DNA from: Saprospiraceae bacterium
Lineage (GTDB): Bacteria; Bacteroidota; Bacteroidia; Chitinophagales; Saprospiraceae
Assembly: GCA_947441325.1 (NCBI GenBank)
Contig: CANETR010000109.1
Span: forward strand, 1-6,834
Reading direction: 5' to 3'
Length of the DNA: 6,834 bases
Part shown: positions 1 to 6,237 of the stretch, piece after piece
Layout: every line of letters begins with the position of its first letter
How positions within the stretch are numbered: the stretch's first letter is position 1
Notes under the pieces: model-generated
Seen by the model: the letters and a program-made list of their open reading frames with translations, nothing else
What the model was told of the DNA's origin: nothing
Database searches by the model: none
Program-made: the position numbers and the translations under genes

Positions 1-445
1 TGGGATTGTGCAGCGGTTCAGTTTTTTCAATGCTTTTAACCTGAGTGGTAATTTTTCCTTTTTCAAGGCCTTGACACAATTCCAGAATTTGACGCGGATC
101 TATAAAAGGCTCGTCGCCCTGCAGGTTAATCACAAAATCGAAATTTTGACCTTCTTGTATAAAATATTCTAAAACCTCAGCACATCTGTCGGTGCCACTT
201 TGGTGCGAAGTCTTAGTCATGCGCACATTTCCCCCTCTTTCTTTTACCGCATCGAAAATGCGCTGGTCATCGGTTGCTACGCAAATATTTTTTAATCCTG
301 CTTCCATTGCCCTTAGGTAAACCTGCCAAACCATTGGATGCCCATTGATTTCCACGAGTGCTTTTCCCGGGAAACGTGTGCTGCCGTAGCGGGCAGGAAT
401 GATGGCGAGGATATTATCGAAATTCAATTTTTCTTCAAAATTCAT
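1..445 (-). CDS. kdsB: 3-deoxy-manno-octulosonate cytidylyltransferase (CMP-Kdo synthetase), 3' end cut off by window edge
   Basis: KdsB joins Kdo to CMP from CTP in the cytoplasm, giving the activated sugar used by Kdo transferase to build the LPS inner core on lipid A. The first 148 codons are visible; the rest lies left of base 1. Seen directly: the nucleotide-binding signature IPARYGSTRFPGK (residues 16-28), ATDD (57-60), SGTDR (83-87) and NLQGDEP (107-113), whose Asp belongs to the family's Mg-binding site. The order and spacing match KdsB and not the related neuraminate cytidylyltransferases. The ATG at 443-445 is the only ATG upstream of the signature (the next Met is residue 38), and it gives about ten more N-terminal residues than E. 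coli KdsB. There is no clear Shine-Dalgarno, which is normal for Bacteroidota. The stop codon of the PagL-like gene is only 25 nt upstream on the same strand, so the two are probably co-transcribed. Confidence 0.96.
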   Translation of the reverse strand, partial: MNFEEKLNFDNILAIIPARYGSTRFPGKALVEINGHPMVWQVYLRAMEAGLKNICVATDDQRIFDAVKERGGNVRMTKTSHQSGTDRCAEVLEYFIQEGQNFDFVINLQGDEPFIDPRQILELCQGLEKGKITTQVKSIEKTEPLHNP

Positions 446-470
446 ATCAGCAATGATTTAAACTTGTTTT

Positions 471-1592
471 TCAAAACCTGTAGCCCGCCTGCAACATAAT
501 ATAATCGGCCAATCCGAAATATGCTCTGATGTGTACGCCAATCCAAAACTGATGGCGGGGCTTGAAATAGGGTATTCTGGGGTAAAAATTGATGCCGGTC
601 TGTGTTGGAAAAAGGCTACGTTGATTGGCATGCCGATTGAGATAAAGGCCGCCCAAAGCGAAGAAACCAACTCTGCCAAAAATCCATTCATGTCCAAGCC
701 AGACAGCAAAACGGTTGAATTTCCTTGGGTCGGAGATGCTGCCATTATTTTGATAAAATTCATACACTGCGCTATTGAAGCTGTACTCGACTCCAGCCCA
801 TAGGGTTTTCGAGGGGCGGTATAGCCATTGTGCTCCTGCATTGAGGTTATAAACCGGGAAAAAAGGTCCCCGCTGTATATTTGCCGAAATCCCCAAACCC
901 AGCTGTAAAAATGGTCTGAAAGGAATTTTTAATTTAGGAAATTCATATTTTACGAATGTCGAATCCTTCATTTTGTTGTCCCAACGCATGAGATCATATG
1001 CTTTGATTTTTCTTTCGATTAAAAGGCGCAAACCTGTCTGTAAGATTGGCATATTTATACCCAGGTTGGGTGACATGGCATTGCCGTTTGAATAGTGTTG
1101 TACTCTAAGGCCCAAAAAAGGCTCCAGGCTTTTAATTTTGTATGCAAACTCAAGACCGGCCGATACAGAAGCATTCAGATTGGTGCCAATGACAATATTG
1201 TCGGGATTGCTGAAGCTGTCGAATTTCTTAGTGATCCAAGCAGCTCCCCATCCCAATTGCAACTGCATCGAAAACTGACGTTTTTTCAAAATCGGCAAGG
1301 ACATGCTTGGTGTGAGGGCCAAGGCATAACCTAAAACAGTATTGTTTCCAAAATTCTGAAAAGCGGCATTCAGGTTAAATACTGCAGCCCCATTCAATGT
1401 CGACCAAAAACCATTTGACTTGTGAGACCAGCTTAATTCCATACTGTTGGATGGACTTTTTATTTCGGGAAAAGCCGGATGGTTTGGAATTGTATAGCCA
1501 ATACCGTATGACATCGCCAGCGAATTTGTCTGGGCAAAGGCAATTGAATTAGTCAGCAAAAACAGCAGAAAGGGTATAAAGCGAAAAAGCAC
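471..1592 (-). CDS. Outer-membrane beta-barrel protein, PagL-like acyloxyacyl hydrolase / lipid A 3-O-deacylase family
   Basis: This 373-residue exported protein has a signal peptide (about 1-20, hydrophobic core then AFA|QT) and alternating beta strands ending in an aromatic YRF C-terminus, as in outer-membrane barrels. Residues 163-180 (from RVQHYSNG to PNLGIN) match the PagL active-site region: H166 and S168 sit where PagL has its catalytic His and Ser, followed by the conserved Asn. PagL removes the 3-O-linked acyl chain of lipid A in the outer membrane. Two oddities stand out. PagL's catalytic Glu lies 12 residues after the Ser, and that position here is N180. The protein is also about twice PagL length, with a second strand-rich half (about 225-373). 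The start is GTG at 1590-1592; no ATG, GTG or TTG lies in frame within the 48 nt upstream. Family assignment is fairly secure; deacylase activity is inferred and uncertain. It lies directly upstream of kdsB. Confidence 0.8.
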   Translation of the reverse strand: MLFRFIPFLLFLLTNSIAFAQTNSLAMSYGIGYTIPNHPAFPEIKSPSNSMELSWSHKSNGFWSTLNGAAVFNLNAAFQNFGNNTVLGYALALTPSMSLPILKKRQFSMQLQLGWGAAWITKKFDSFSNPDNIVIGTNLNASVSAGLEFAYKIKSLEPFLGLRVQHYSNGNAMSPNLGINMPILQTGLRLLIERKIKAYDLMRWDNKMKDSTFVKYEFPKLKIPFRPFLQLGLGISANIQRGPFFPVYNLNAGAQWLYRPSKTLWAGVEYSFNSAVYEFYQNNGSISDPRKFNRFAVWLGHEWIFGRVGFFALGGLYLNRHANQRSLFPTQTGINFYPRIPYFKPRHQFWIGVHIRAYFGLADYIMLQAGYRF

Positions 1593-1843
1593 AGTATTAT
1601 TATTCTTTTGGCTTAAAGTTAGTGTATTTTGATAAAATAAGTTGATAATTAAACTCGGAACAAAAATTATTTTTAATTTTTATAAGGAGCATAAATATTA
1701 TTTTTTGCCTGATTAAATAATCCTTTTTAACTTTCGGAAAATGCTGAATATTAAAAATTTTAGAGTTTTTGTCCTATTTTTGGCATTGAATTTGGCTATG
1801 TCACTGCGAAATTAAATTAACAAATCAAATCAATACCTAAGTT
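1593..1843. other. Divergent intergenic region
   Basis: This AT-rich 251-nt spacer separates the minus-strand PagL-like/kdsB pair from the plus-strand secreted protein, so it should hold promoters for both directions. On the plus strand there is a full match to the Bacteroidota -7 box at 1775-1782. I found no full -7 match facing the PagL-like gene. No RNA gene, repeat or credible small ORF is visible. Confidence 0.6.
1775..1782 (+). promoter_or_regulatory. Candidate Bacteroidota -7 promoter box
   Basis: TATTTTTG matches TAnnTTTG, the -7 element of Bacteroidota primary-sigma promoters. It lies 61 nt upstream of the ATG at 1844, which would give a leader of roughly 55 nt. No TTTG -33 element sits at the usual distance of about 19 nt, so this is a half-supported promoter. 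Confidence 0.4.
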
Positions 1844-3397
1844 ATGAGAAATATTTTCCTTTTGTTCTCAATGCTCTGCAGCCTGTTGATTCAGGCACAA
1901 AGTAGCTCAAATCTTGTTGTTTTTTCTGAGGATGCGGCACCTTTTTATCTGACGCTTAACGGCATCCGCCAGAATGCAACGCCACAGACCAATATAAAAA
2001 TTACAGGAATTACAGGCGAAACACATGCTTTGCTCATTGTTTTTGAAGATAACAGTTTGGGTACGCTGAAGCAGAATGTCTATTTTCATGACATGGGGGT
2101 TGAAGTGACTTCCAAAATTACCACCACAAAAAAAGGCATAAAATTGCGCTATTTTGGCGAAATTCCATTGGCAGAAGCAAGCAATAGCCCTGGTCAGTAT
2201 GTTGTACAATATCAGACAACAAATGCGGTTCAACCTGTGCAAACCGTACAACAGAATCCGGTGCAGACTACACAAACGCAAGTGCAGCCTCAACCTCAAG
2301 TACAAGCACAACCTCAGGTGCAGGCCCCTGTGGTAGAGCCCATAAAACAACAGCAACAAAATAATCCGGTTCTTGAAACGACCGTAAAGCCAGCACAGCC
2401 TGCTATTGCCACCCAAAGCATCAGCAATAATTCGGCAAATTTAGTCTATCGCTGGGCTGCTGGAAAATCTTATCGTTTTCAATGCACGCAAACCGACGAT
2501 GTAAGCACTTCAATGATGGGAATGAATTTCAGCGATCGTTTTACAACCCGCAGTGCTTTTGATATTTTTGTAACAAATGTCTCGGCAAACGGCGATGCAA
2601 ACGGTTATTTGTACCTGATTGATTATAATGTAAGCGACTCTAGAGGAGCTATTCTGGCAACACTGAAAGACCTGCCGGCCAATGCGGTAAGAAGTGATTT
2701 TAAAGTAGATGCCAAAGGTAATTTCACTTTCCCGCATAAGATTTCTTTGGTAACAACATCAGGTTCCAATGTATTGGTTTACACAAATGAAGAAAATAAT
2801 ATTCAAATGGCAGCAGAGGCAACAGATATGAAATTTGATGTCTATGCCGAATTTGACCCCAAAACCGGCAATCTGAAAACTGGCTACAGTTTCCGCGAAG
2901 GTCAGGCCTTGAGACAGGCAACTGTTAAAATTGATGAAAATACCGACGTAGTTGATGTGCTTCCTTATGATTATCTCGATATGTTGGCCCTTCCCGACGG
3001 TGCAGTTACTCAGGGTGACAAAATAAAAATAAATGCCGGTATCTATCAGATTGATGTTTTGGCAAAATCGATCGGAAATGGCACGGCTCAAATGAATTAC
3101 AAAATGTCATCCGATAAAAGCAAAAGTCTGATTGACACTAAGACTGAAGTAAAAACGCAGGATATGAATATGCTCATGGATATGTCTGTCGAAAGTATGA
3201 TGGATATCGATCGTGAAGACAAACAGGCGATGGATATCAGTAAGGCGATGATGCCAAACATCGACTGTGATTTCGACAGTTTCTTCAACTACAATGAAGG
3301 TATGTTTTCAAATGTAAAGGGCATAATGACCACTACCATCAATGCCATGGGTATGAAAATGCAGGTAAAATCGAATCTTGAAATGAAAAAGATCTGA
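1844..3397 (+). CDS. Secreted protein of unknown function with Q/P/V-rich linker and Met-rich C-terminal region
   Basis: I do not recognise a function. The 517 residues begin with a signal peptide (1-19, ending IQAQ|SS). Residues about 23-82 (from NLVVFSEDAAPFYLTLNG to QNVYF) resemble the N-terminal module of Bacteroidota DUF4476 proteins, in which a short beta domain contains a 'seD..pFyl.lNG..qN..p.tni' pattern. Residues about 125-195 are a low-complexity Q/P/V-rich linker (repeats of PQVQA), likely an extended spacer. Residues about 199-517 form a beta-rich domain beginning LVYRWAAGKSYRF, with a methionine-dense stretch at 441-470 (nine Met in 30 residues). I see no DUF4476 domain at the C-terminus, no catalytic motif and no lipobox, so it is probably a soluble periplasmic or exported protein. 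It stands alone: a promoter candidate lies upstream and a strong terminator downstream. The ATG at 1844 is the natural start because the signal peptide follows directly. Confidence 0.88.
   Translation: MRNIFLLFSMLCSLLIQAQSSSNLVVFSEDAAPFYLTLNGIRQNATPQTNIKITGITGETHALLIVFEDNSLGTLKQNVYFHDMGVEVTSKITTTKKGIKLRYFGEIPLAEASNSPGQYVVQYQTTNAVQPVQTVQQNPVQTTQTQVQPQPQVQAQPQVQAPVVEPIKQQQQNNPVLETTVKPAQPAIATQSISNNSANLVYRWAAGKSYRFQCTQTDDVSTSMMGMNFSDRFTTRSAFDIFVTNVSANGDANGYLYLIDYNVSDSRGAILATLKDLPANAVRSDFKVDAKGNFTFPHKISLVTTSGSNVLVYTNEENNIQMAAEATDMKFDVYAEFDPKTGNLKTGYSFREGQALRQATVKIDENTDVVDVLPYDYLDMLALPDGAVTQGDKIKINAGIYQIDVLAKSIGNGTAQMNYKMSSDKSKSLIDTKTEVKTQDMNMLMDMSVESMMDIDREDKQAMDISKAMMPNIDCDFDSFFNYNEGMFSNVKGIMTTTINAMGMKMQVKSNLEMKKI
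2291..2326 (+). repeat. 18-bp tandem repeat coding the QPQVQA linker units
   Basis: Two adjacent 18-bp units, starting CAACCTCA at 2291 and 2309, encode QPQVQA twice within the Q/P/V-rich linker. They differ mainly at third codon positions, so the peptide is conserved while the DNA has drifted. More degenerate VQ/PVQ units extend on both sides. Confidence 0.75.
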
Positions 3398-3462
3398 TTT
3401 TAGAAAATTATTTTGTGCAGACTTTCCCGCCAATAATTTAGAGGCGAAGCAATATTCTTTGT

Positions 3463-3499
3463 AACAGGTTACTCCGATTGGTGTAACCTGTTTTTTTTT
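3463..3499 (+). terminator. Strong intrinsic (Rho-independent) terminator
   Basis: A perfect 10-bp stem, AACAGGTTAC (3463-3472) with GTAACCTGTT (3483-3492), encloses a 10-nt loop. A run of nine T at 3491-3499 overlaps the end of the right arm. It lies 66 nt after the stop of the secreted-protein gene and should end that transcript. Confidence 0.93.
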
Positions 3500-3672
3500 C
3501 TGCCTTTTTAGGAGATTATATGTGTTCGGCTTACCAAAATGGAAAAATATATTTTGGACGAGTCATTATTCATTGTCTGTACTGGTTTAAATGTGCTGTA
3601 TTTGAGTGCCATTGGGCGCTTTCTGTTTTTTAATATAGCGTATTGAGGAGGATTTTGGCTTGTTTTTTATTG
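3500..3672. other. Intergenic spacer, no supported gene
   Basis: This spacer lies between the terminator and the first palindrome. The only coding hint is a 37-codon frame at 3520-3633 (plus strand, MCSAYQNGK...), preceded by AGGAG at 3510-3514. It is short, rich in Cys and Trp, resembles no family I know, and directly follows a terminator, so I do not call it a gene. No RNA gene is visible. Confidence 0.5.
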
Positions 3673-3723
3673 ATTTTATCCGAGTAAATCTAAAATTTAA
3701 TTTTAGATTTACTCGGATAAAAT
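3673..3723. repeat. Palindrome copy 1: perfect 51-nt inverted repeat
   Basis: The 25-nt left arm (3673-3697) and right arm (3699-3723) are exact reverse complements around a single T at 3698. The conserved core is ATCCGAGTAA / TTACTCGGAT. It is the outermost left copy of the family around the ATPase gene. It has no T-run outside the arms and is not next to a stop codon, so it is not a conventional terminator. Confidence 0.95.
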
Positions 3724-3754
3724 GAAAATTATTTAGAAAAATATATTAGTTTTA

Positions 3755-3795
3755 CCGAGTAATTTTAAATAATGGTTTTTGATTTACTCGGATAA
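3755..3795. repeat. Palindrome copy 2: degenerate copy abutting the ATPase start codon
   Basis: CCGAGTAA (3755-3762) is the reverse complement of TTACTCGG (3784-3791). The left arm lacks one T compared with copies 1 and 3 (ACCGAG instead of ATCCGAG), and the interior is imperfect. The right arm GATTTACTCGGATAA ends at 3795, three bases before the ATG at 3799, so the arm occupies the place where a ribosome binding site would be. Confidence 0.85.
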
Positions 3796-3798
3796 GTT

Positions 3799-4956
3799 AT
3801 GTTGAAAAGATATATAATTGACGAATTGAAGGAGCTAATGGATGATTTTCCTGCAGTTGCTGTTATTGGTCCAAGGCAGGCTGGTAAAACTACGCTCGTT
3901 AAGGAGATGGCAAAATATCTGAAGGGAGAAATGATTTACTTAGATTTGGAAAATCCCAGAGATGAGGCTAAGCTTAGCGACCCGGTGTTGTTTTTTGAAA
4001 CGCATCAGGATAAATGTGTTGTTCTGGATGAAATACAACGAAATAAGAAACTATTTCCGATATTAAGGTCTATGATTGATTTGGACAGAAGACCCAGTAG
4101 GTTTTTGCTTTTGGGTTCGGCATCGCCCGATCTCATTCGGGATAGTTCAGAATCATTGGCTGGGCGTATCTTTTATAAGGAATTAAGCCCGATAAATGTC
4201 TTGGAATTGGATGAAAACACTGACCTTAAAAAGCTTTTATTTAGAGGCGGGTTCCCAAATTCTCTTTTAGCTAGGTCTGACCGATCGAGCACAAAATGGT
4301 TGGAGGGGTTTATCCAAACTTATATCGAAAGGGACTTGCCCTTATTGGGCATGCCGGTGCATCCTTCTGAGACCCGCAGAATGCTTAAAATGCTGGCACA
4401 CTTACAGGGGCAATTGCTCAACTATGCTTTGATAGGCAAATCATTAGGAATAAGCTCTCCAACAATCAAAAAGTATATTTACTATCTCGAGCATGCTTTT
4501 CTCTTACGATCGCTGGAGCCATACAGCATGAATGCCGGAAAGAGAATCAGCAAATCGCCCAAGCTTTACATTCGCGATTCGGGCATCGTCAATTATCTTT
4601 TAGGCATTCAGTCTTATGATGATTTGGTCTCGCATCCCGAAGTTGGAAATATTTGGGAGGGTTTTGTGGTGGAACAAATTTGCTCAATTCTCCCTTATGA
4701 AGTGGACAAAAGTTTTTACAGAACACAGCACGGTGCTGAGATTGATTTGGTGCTGAGTTATTCCAATGGAAAGAAAATTGGTATAGAGATAAAATTCAGC
4801 TCTACTCCAAGCCTGTCCAAAGGGAACTACGAAGCTATGAAGGATTTACAGTTGGACAAACTTTATGTATTGACGCCTACCAATGACCGATTTCCCTTGA
4901 AAGAACAGGTCGAAGTGATAGGTTTGAAGGATATGCTGATGCTTTTGATGGCCTGA
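3799..4956 (+). CDS. AAA+ family ATPase with DUF4143 C-terminal region
   Basis: This 385-residue protein has the usual layout of the family. Walker A is GPRQAGKT (24-31), Walker B VVLDEIQ (74-80), a sensor-1-like LLLGSAS (103-109), an arginine-containing LAGRIFYKEL (120-129) and the family's RGGFPNSLL (149-157). A winged-helix-like stretch follows (about 205-240: LIGKSLGISSPTIKKY then YLEHAFLLRSL), then the DUF4143 part with KLYIRDSGIVNYLLG (255-269), WEGFVVEQI (286-294), GAEIDLV (312-318) and IEIKFS (329-334). The last three suggest a PD-(D/E)XK-like nuclease fold (E287 or E292, D316, E330-x-K332). No transmembrane segment or signal is visible, so it is cytoplasmic. The role of these ATPases is poorly known; DNA-related activity is inferred. 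The ATG at 3799 fits because MLKRYI is the usual N-terminus. Palindromes flank the gene on both sides, suggesting a self-contained unit. Confidence 0.92.
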   Translation: MLKRYIIDELKELMDDFPAVAVIGPRQAGKTTLVKEMAKYLKGEMIYLDLENPRDEAKLSDPVLFFETHQDKCVVLDEIQRNKKLFPILRSMIDLDRRPSRFLLLGSASPDLIRDSSESLAGRIFYKELSPINVLELDENTDLKKLLFRGGFPNSLLARSDRSSTKWLEGFIQTYIERDLPLLGMPVHPSETRRMLKMLAHLQGQLLNYALIGKSLGISSPTIKKYIYYLEHAFLLRSLEPYSMNAGKRISKSPKLYIRDSGIVNYLLGIQSYDDLVSHPEVGNIWEGFVVEQICSILPYEVDKSFYRTQHGAEIDLVLSYSNGKKIGIEIKFSSTPSLSKGNYEAMKDLQLDKLYVLTPTNDRFPLKEQVEVIGLKDMLMLLMA

Positions 4957-4981
4957 TATTCTAAGTAAAATATTAATATTT

Positions 4982-5022
4982 ATCCGAGTAATTTTAAAAT
5001 TCAATTTTAGATTTACTCGGAT
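4982..5022. repeat. Palindrome copy 3, downstream of the ATPase gene
   Basis: The 20-nt arms 4982-5001 and 5003-5022 are reverse complements except for one mismatch and one T-G pair, around a single C at 5002. The right arm AATTTTAGATTTACTCGGAT is identical to 3699-3718 of copy 1. The left arm CCGAGTAATTTTAAA (4984-4998) is identical to 3755-3769 of copy 2. It begins 25 nt after the ATPase stop and could also act as an mRNA end structure, though it lacks a clear T-run after the stem. Confidence 0.93.
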
Positions 5023-5026
5023 GATT

Positions 5027-5251
5027 TTAAAAATTATTGGTATTTCTCTTCTGTTTTAGAGATGTACAATGCCGAAGAAATACAGATAACTTAACAAAAT
5101 ATTGAAATTCTTCGGGGCTTGAAATTAGCGCTAAGAGTGATCTCCAACTTTTCTTGAGTTTGGCGTAATTTATACAATCTTTTATTTCTGGTCCTTTGTG
5201 CCATAAATCACAAAAAAGAAAGTTTAAATAGCTTAGCTTTGCCGAATAAGT
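5027..5251 (-). pseudogene. Start-less 74-codon open stretch, possible gene remnant
   Basis: A minus-strand frame stays open from just after a TAA at 5252-5254 to a TAA at 5027-5029. It has no ATG, GTG or TTG. The translation looks protein-like, with segments such as LWHKGPEIKDCINYAKLKK and SPEEFQYFVKLSVFLRH, but I recognise no family. The stop lies only 5 nt beyond palindrome copy 3, so the frame could be the tail of a gene damaged when the ATPase unit arrived. A chance open frame is also quite possible. An ATG frame inside it (5091-5204, minus, 37 codons) is probably a shadow. Confidence 0.2.
5234..5241 (+). promoter_or_regulatory. Candidate Bacteroidota -7 promoter box
   Basis: TAGCTTTG is a full match to TAnnTTTG, 17 nt upstream of the ATG at 5259. 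A transcript starting about 6-7 nt later would have a leader of only around 12 nt. A TTTG at 5195-5198 is too far upstream for the usual -33 spacing. Confidence 0.35.
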
Positions 5252-5258
5252 TTAAAAA

Positions 5259-6233
5259 ATGAATCTGGCAAAAGACTACAAAGGCATCATACTAGCTGCC
5301 ACAATTGGAATGGCGGCCTATTTTGGAGCCGATTTTCTGCCCTCGGCAATAGGTAGTATACTTGTAGCGCTATTGCTTGGAATTATTGTTGGAAATCTGA
5401 TAAAAATACCCGAGGGCTTTCAATCGGGAATAGGTTATACGAGCAGTAAATTACTTGAATTGTCCATACTTTTTCTGGCATTCAGTATCAATTACAACTC
5501 CATTGCAAAGTTAGGCATAGGCAGTTTTAGCATTGTAATCATTACAGTCCTGCTTATGTTGCTCATTACATTTTTTCTATCAAAAAGACTTAAATGTCCG
5601 GGAACTACCGGCTGGCTTACAGGATTTGGCACCACAATTTGCGGGTCATCGGCTATTGCTGCATTGGCACCGTCTGTAACTAAGAATAAAGAAGATATTG
5701 GTATAGCAATGGCAGCAGTAAATCTCTATGGTAGCATAGGTATGATTTTACTGCCAATTTTGTTAAAATATTTTGCATTTGATGCAACTTCATCGGGTAT
5801 TTTCATCGGTGCCAGCCTCCATTCGGTAGGAAATGTGGCAGGTGCAGGATTTGGTATCAGCGATGAGGTGGGAGAGATATCCATCACCATAAAACTGGCA
5901 AGGGTTGCAATGCTGTCACCAGCCTTGATTTTCTTCAACTATCTGGTAAACCGCAACAATGTAAAAAATTGGCGCGATCATTTCAACCTGCCCTGGTATT
6001 TGTGGGCCTTTATTGGCATTACCATCTTTACTTCCTTTGTTTCGATTCCAAAAGAAGTGCTGAGCTTTATGAAAATAAGCGGAAATGAAGTACTCAGCAT
6101 TGCTATGGCGGCTATTGGTTTGAAAATAAGTTTCGCAAAACTATTCAGTGCCGGAAAACAGGGCTTAGTTTTCGGTGCAATGATTTTTGCTTTGGAATTA
6201 TTGATAATAGGATTACTGATGTTGGTTTTTTAA
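5259..6233 (+). CDS. YeiH/UPF0324 family putative sulfate exporter (integral membrane protein)
   Basis: A 324-residue, very hydrophobic inner-membrane protein with about ten membrane-spanning segments (roughly 8-26, 30-48, 64-80, 87-107, 117-137, 146-172, 177-197, 210-230, 246-264 and 303-323). The family signatures are present: GTTICGSSAIAALAP (124-138), the GASLHSVGNVAGAG region (184-197), IKLARVAMLSPALI (211-224), and a late AMAAIGLKISF (282-292). These define the UPF0324/YeiH group (E. coli YeiH, 349 residues), annotated as putative sulfate exporters from limited evidence, so the substrate is not established. The length is normal and nothing is broken. The ATG at 5259 follows an A-rich stretch and a -7-like box and places the first membrane segment correctly. 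No sulfur-metabolism gene lies beside it, so the neighbourhood does not support the substrate. Its stop is 4 nt from the stop of the convergent dehydratase gene. Confidence 0.93.
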   Translation: MNLAKDYKGIILAATIGMAAYFGADFLPSAIGSILVALLLGIIVGNLIKIPEGFQSGIGYTSSKLLELSILFLAFSINYNSIAKLGIGSFSIVIITVLLMLLITFFLSKRLKCPGTTGWLTGFGTTICGSSAIAALAPSVTKNKEDIGIAMAAVNLYGSIGMILLPILLKYFAFDATSSGIFIGASLHSVGNVAGAGFGISDEVGEISITIKLARVAMLSPALIFFNYLVNRNNVKNWRDHFNLPWYLWAFIGITIFTSFVSIPKEVLSFMKISGNEVLSIAMAAIGLKISFAKLFSAGKQGLVFGAMIFALELLIIGLLMLVF

Positions 6234-6237
6234 GCGA

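Larger units (their letters stand above)
3673..5022 (+). mobile_element. Possible palindrome-bounded single-gene element carrying the AAA ATPase
   Basis: Three related palindromes bracket one gene (two upstream, one downstream), giving a unit of about 1.35 kb between unrelated neighbours. The repeats are specific to this segment; I see no copy elsewhere in the window. TTATTG abuts the left end (3667-3672) and recurs at 5034-5039, 11 nt beyond the right palindrome, but in such AT-rich DNA this is weak evidence for a target duplication. No transposase or integrase is present, so any mobility would depend on the ATPase itself or on functions supplied elsewhere. This is inference from layout. Confidence 0.35.

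Noticed and set aside
1907..2416. 169-codon ORF on the minus strand
   Set aside because: Lies antisense within the secreted-protein gene; its L/R/H-rich composition comes from the complement of the Q/P/V linker.
3520..3633. 37-codon ORF with an AGGAG at 3510-3514 before its ATG
   Set aside because: Short, Cys/Trp-rich, no recognisable family, and placed directly after a terminator in a phylum that rarely uses Shine-Dalgarno sequences; most likely chance.
3673..5022. CRISPR array or toxin-antitoxin interpretation of the repeats
   Set aside because: There are only three unevenly spaced palindromic copies, with no regular spacers and no cas genes; the single gene has no antitoxin partner.
5072..5115. 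CCGAAGAA / TTCTTCGG inverted repeat
   Set aside because: Only 8 bp with a 28-nt loop and no T-run; not convincing as a terminator or riboswitch.
5091..5204. 37-codon minus-strand ORF with ATG (MAQRTRNKR...)
   Set aside because: Lies within the longer start-less open stretch in another frame; no motif or promoter supports it.
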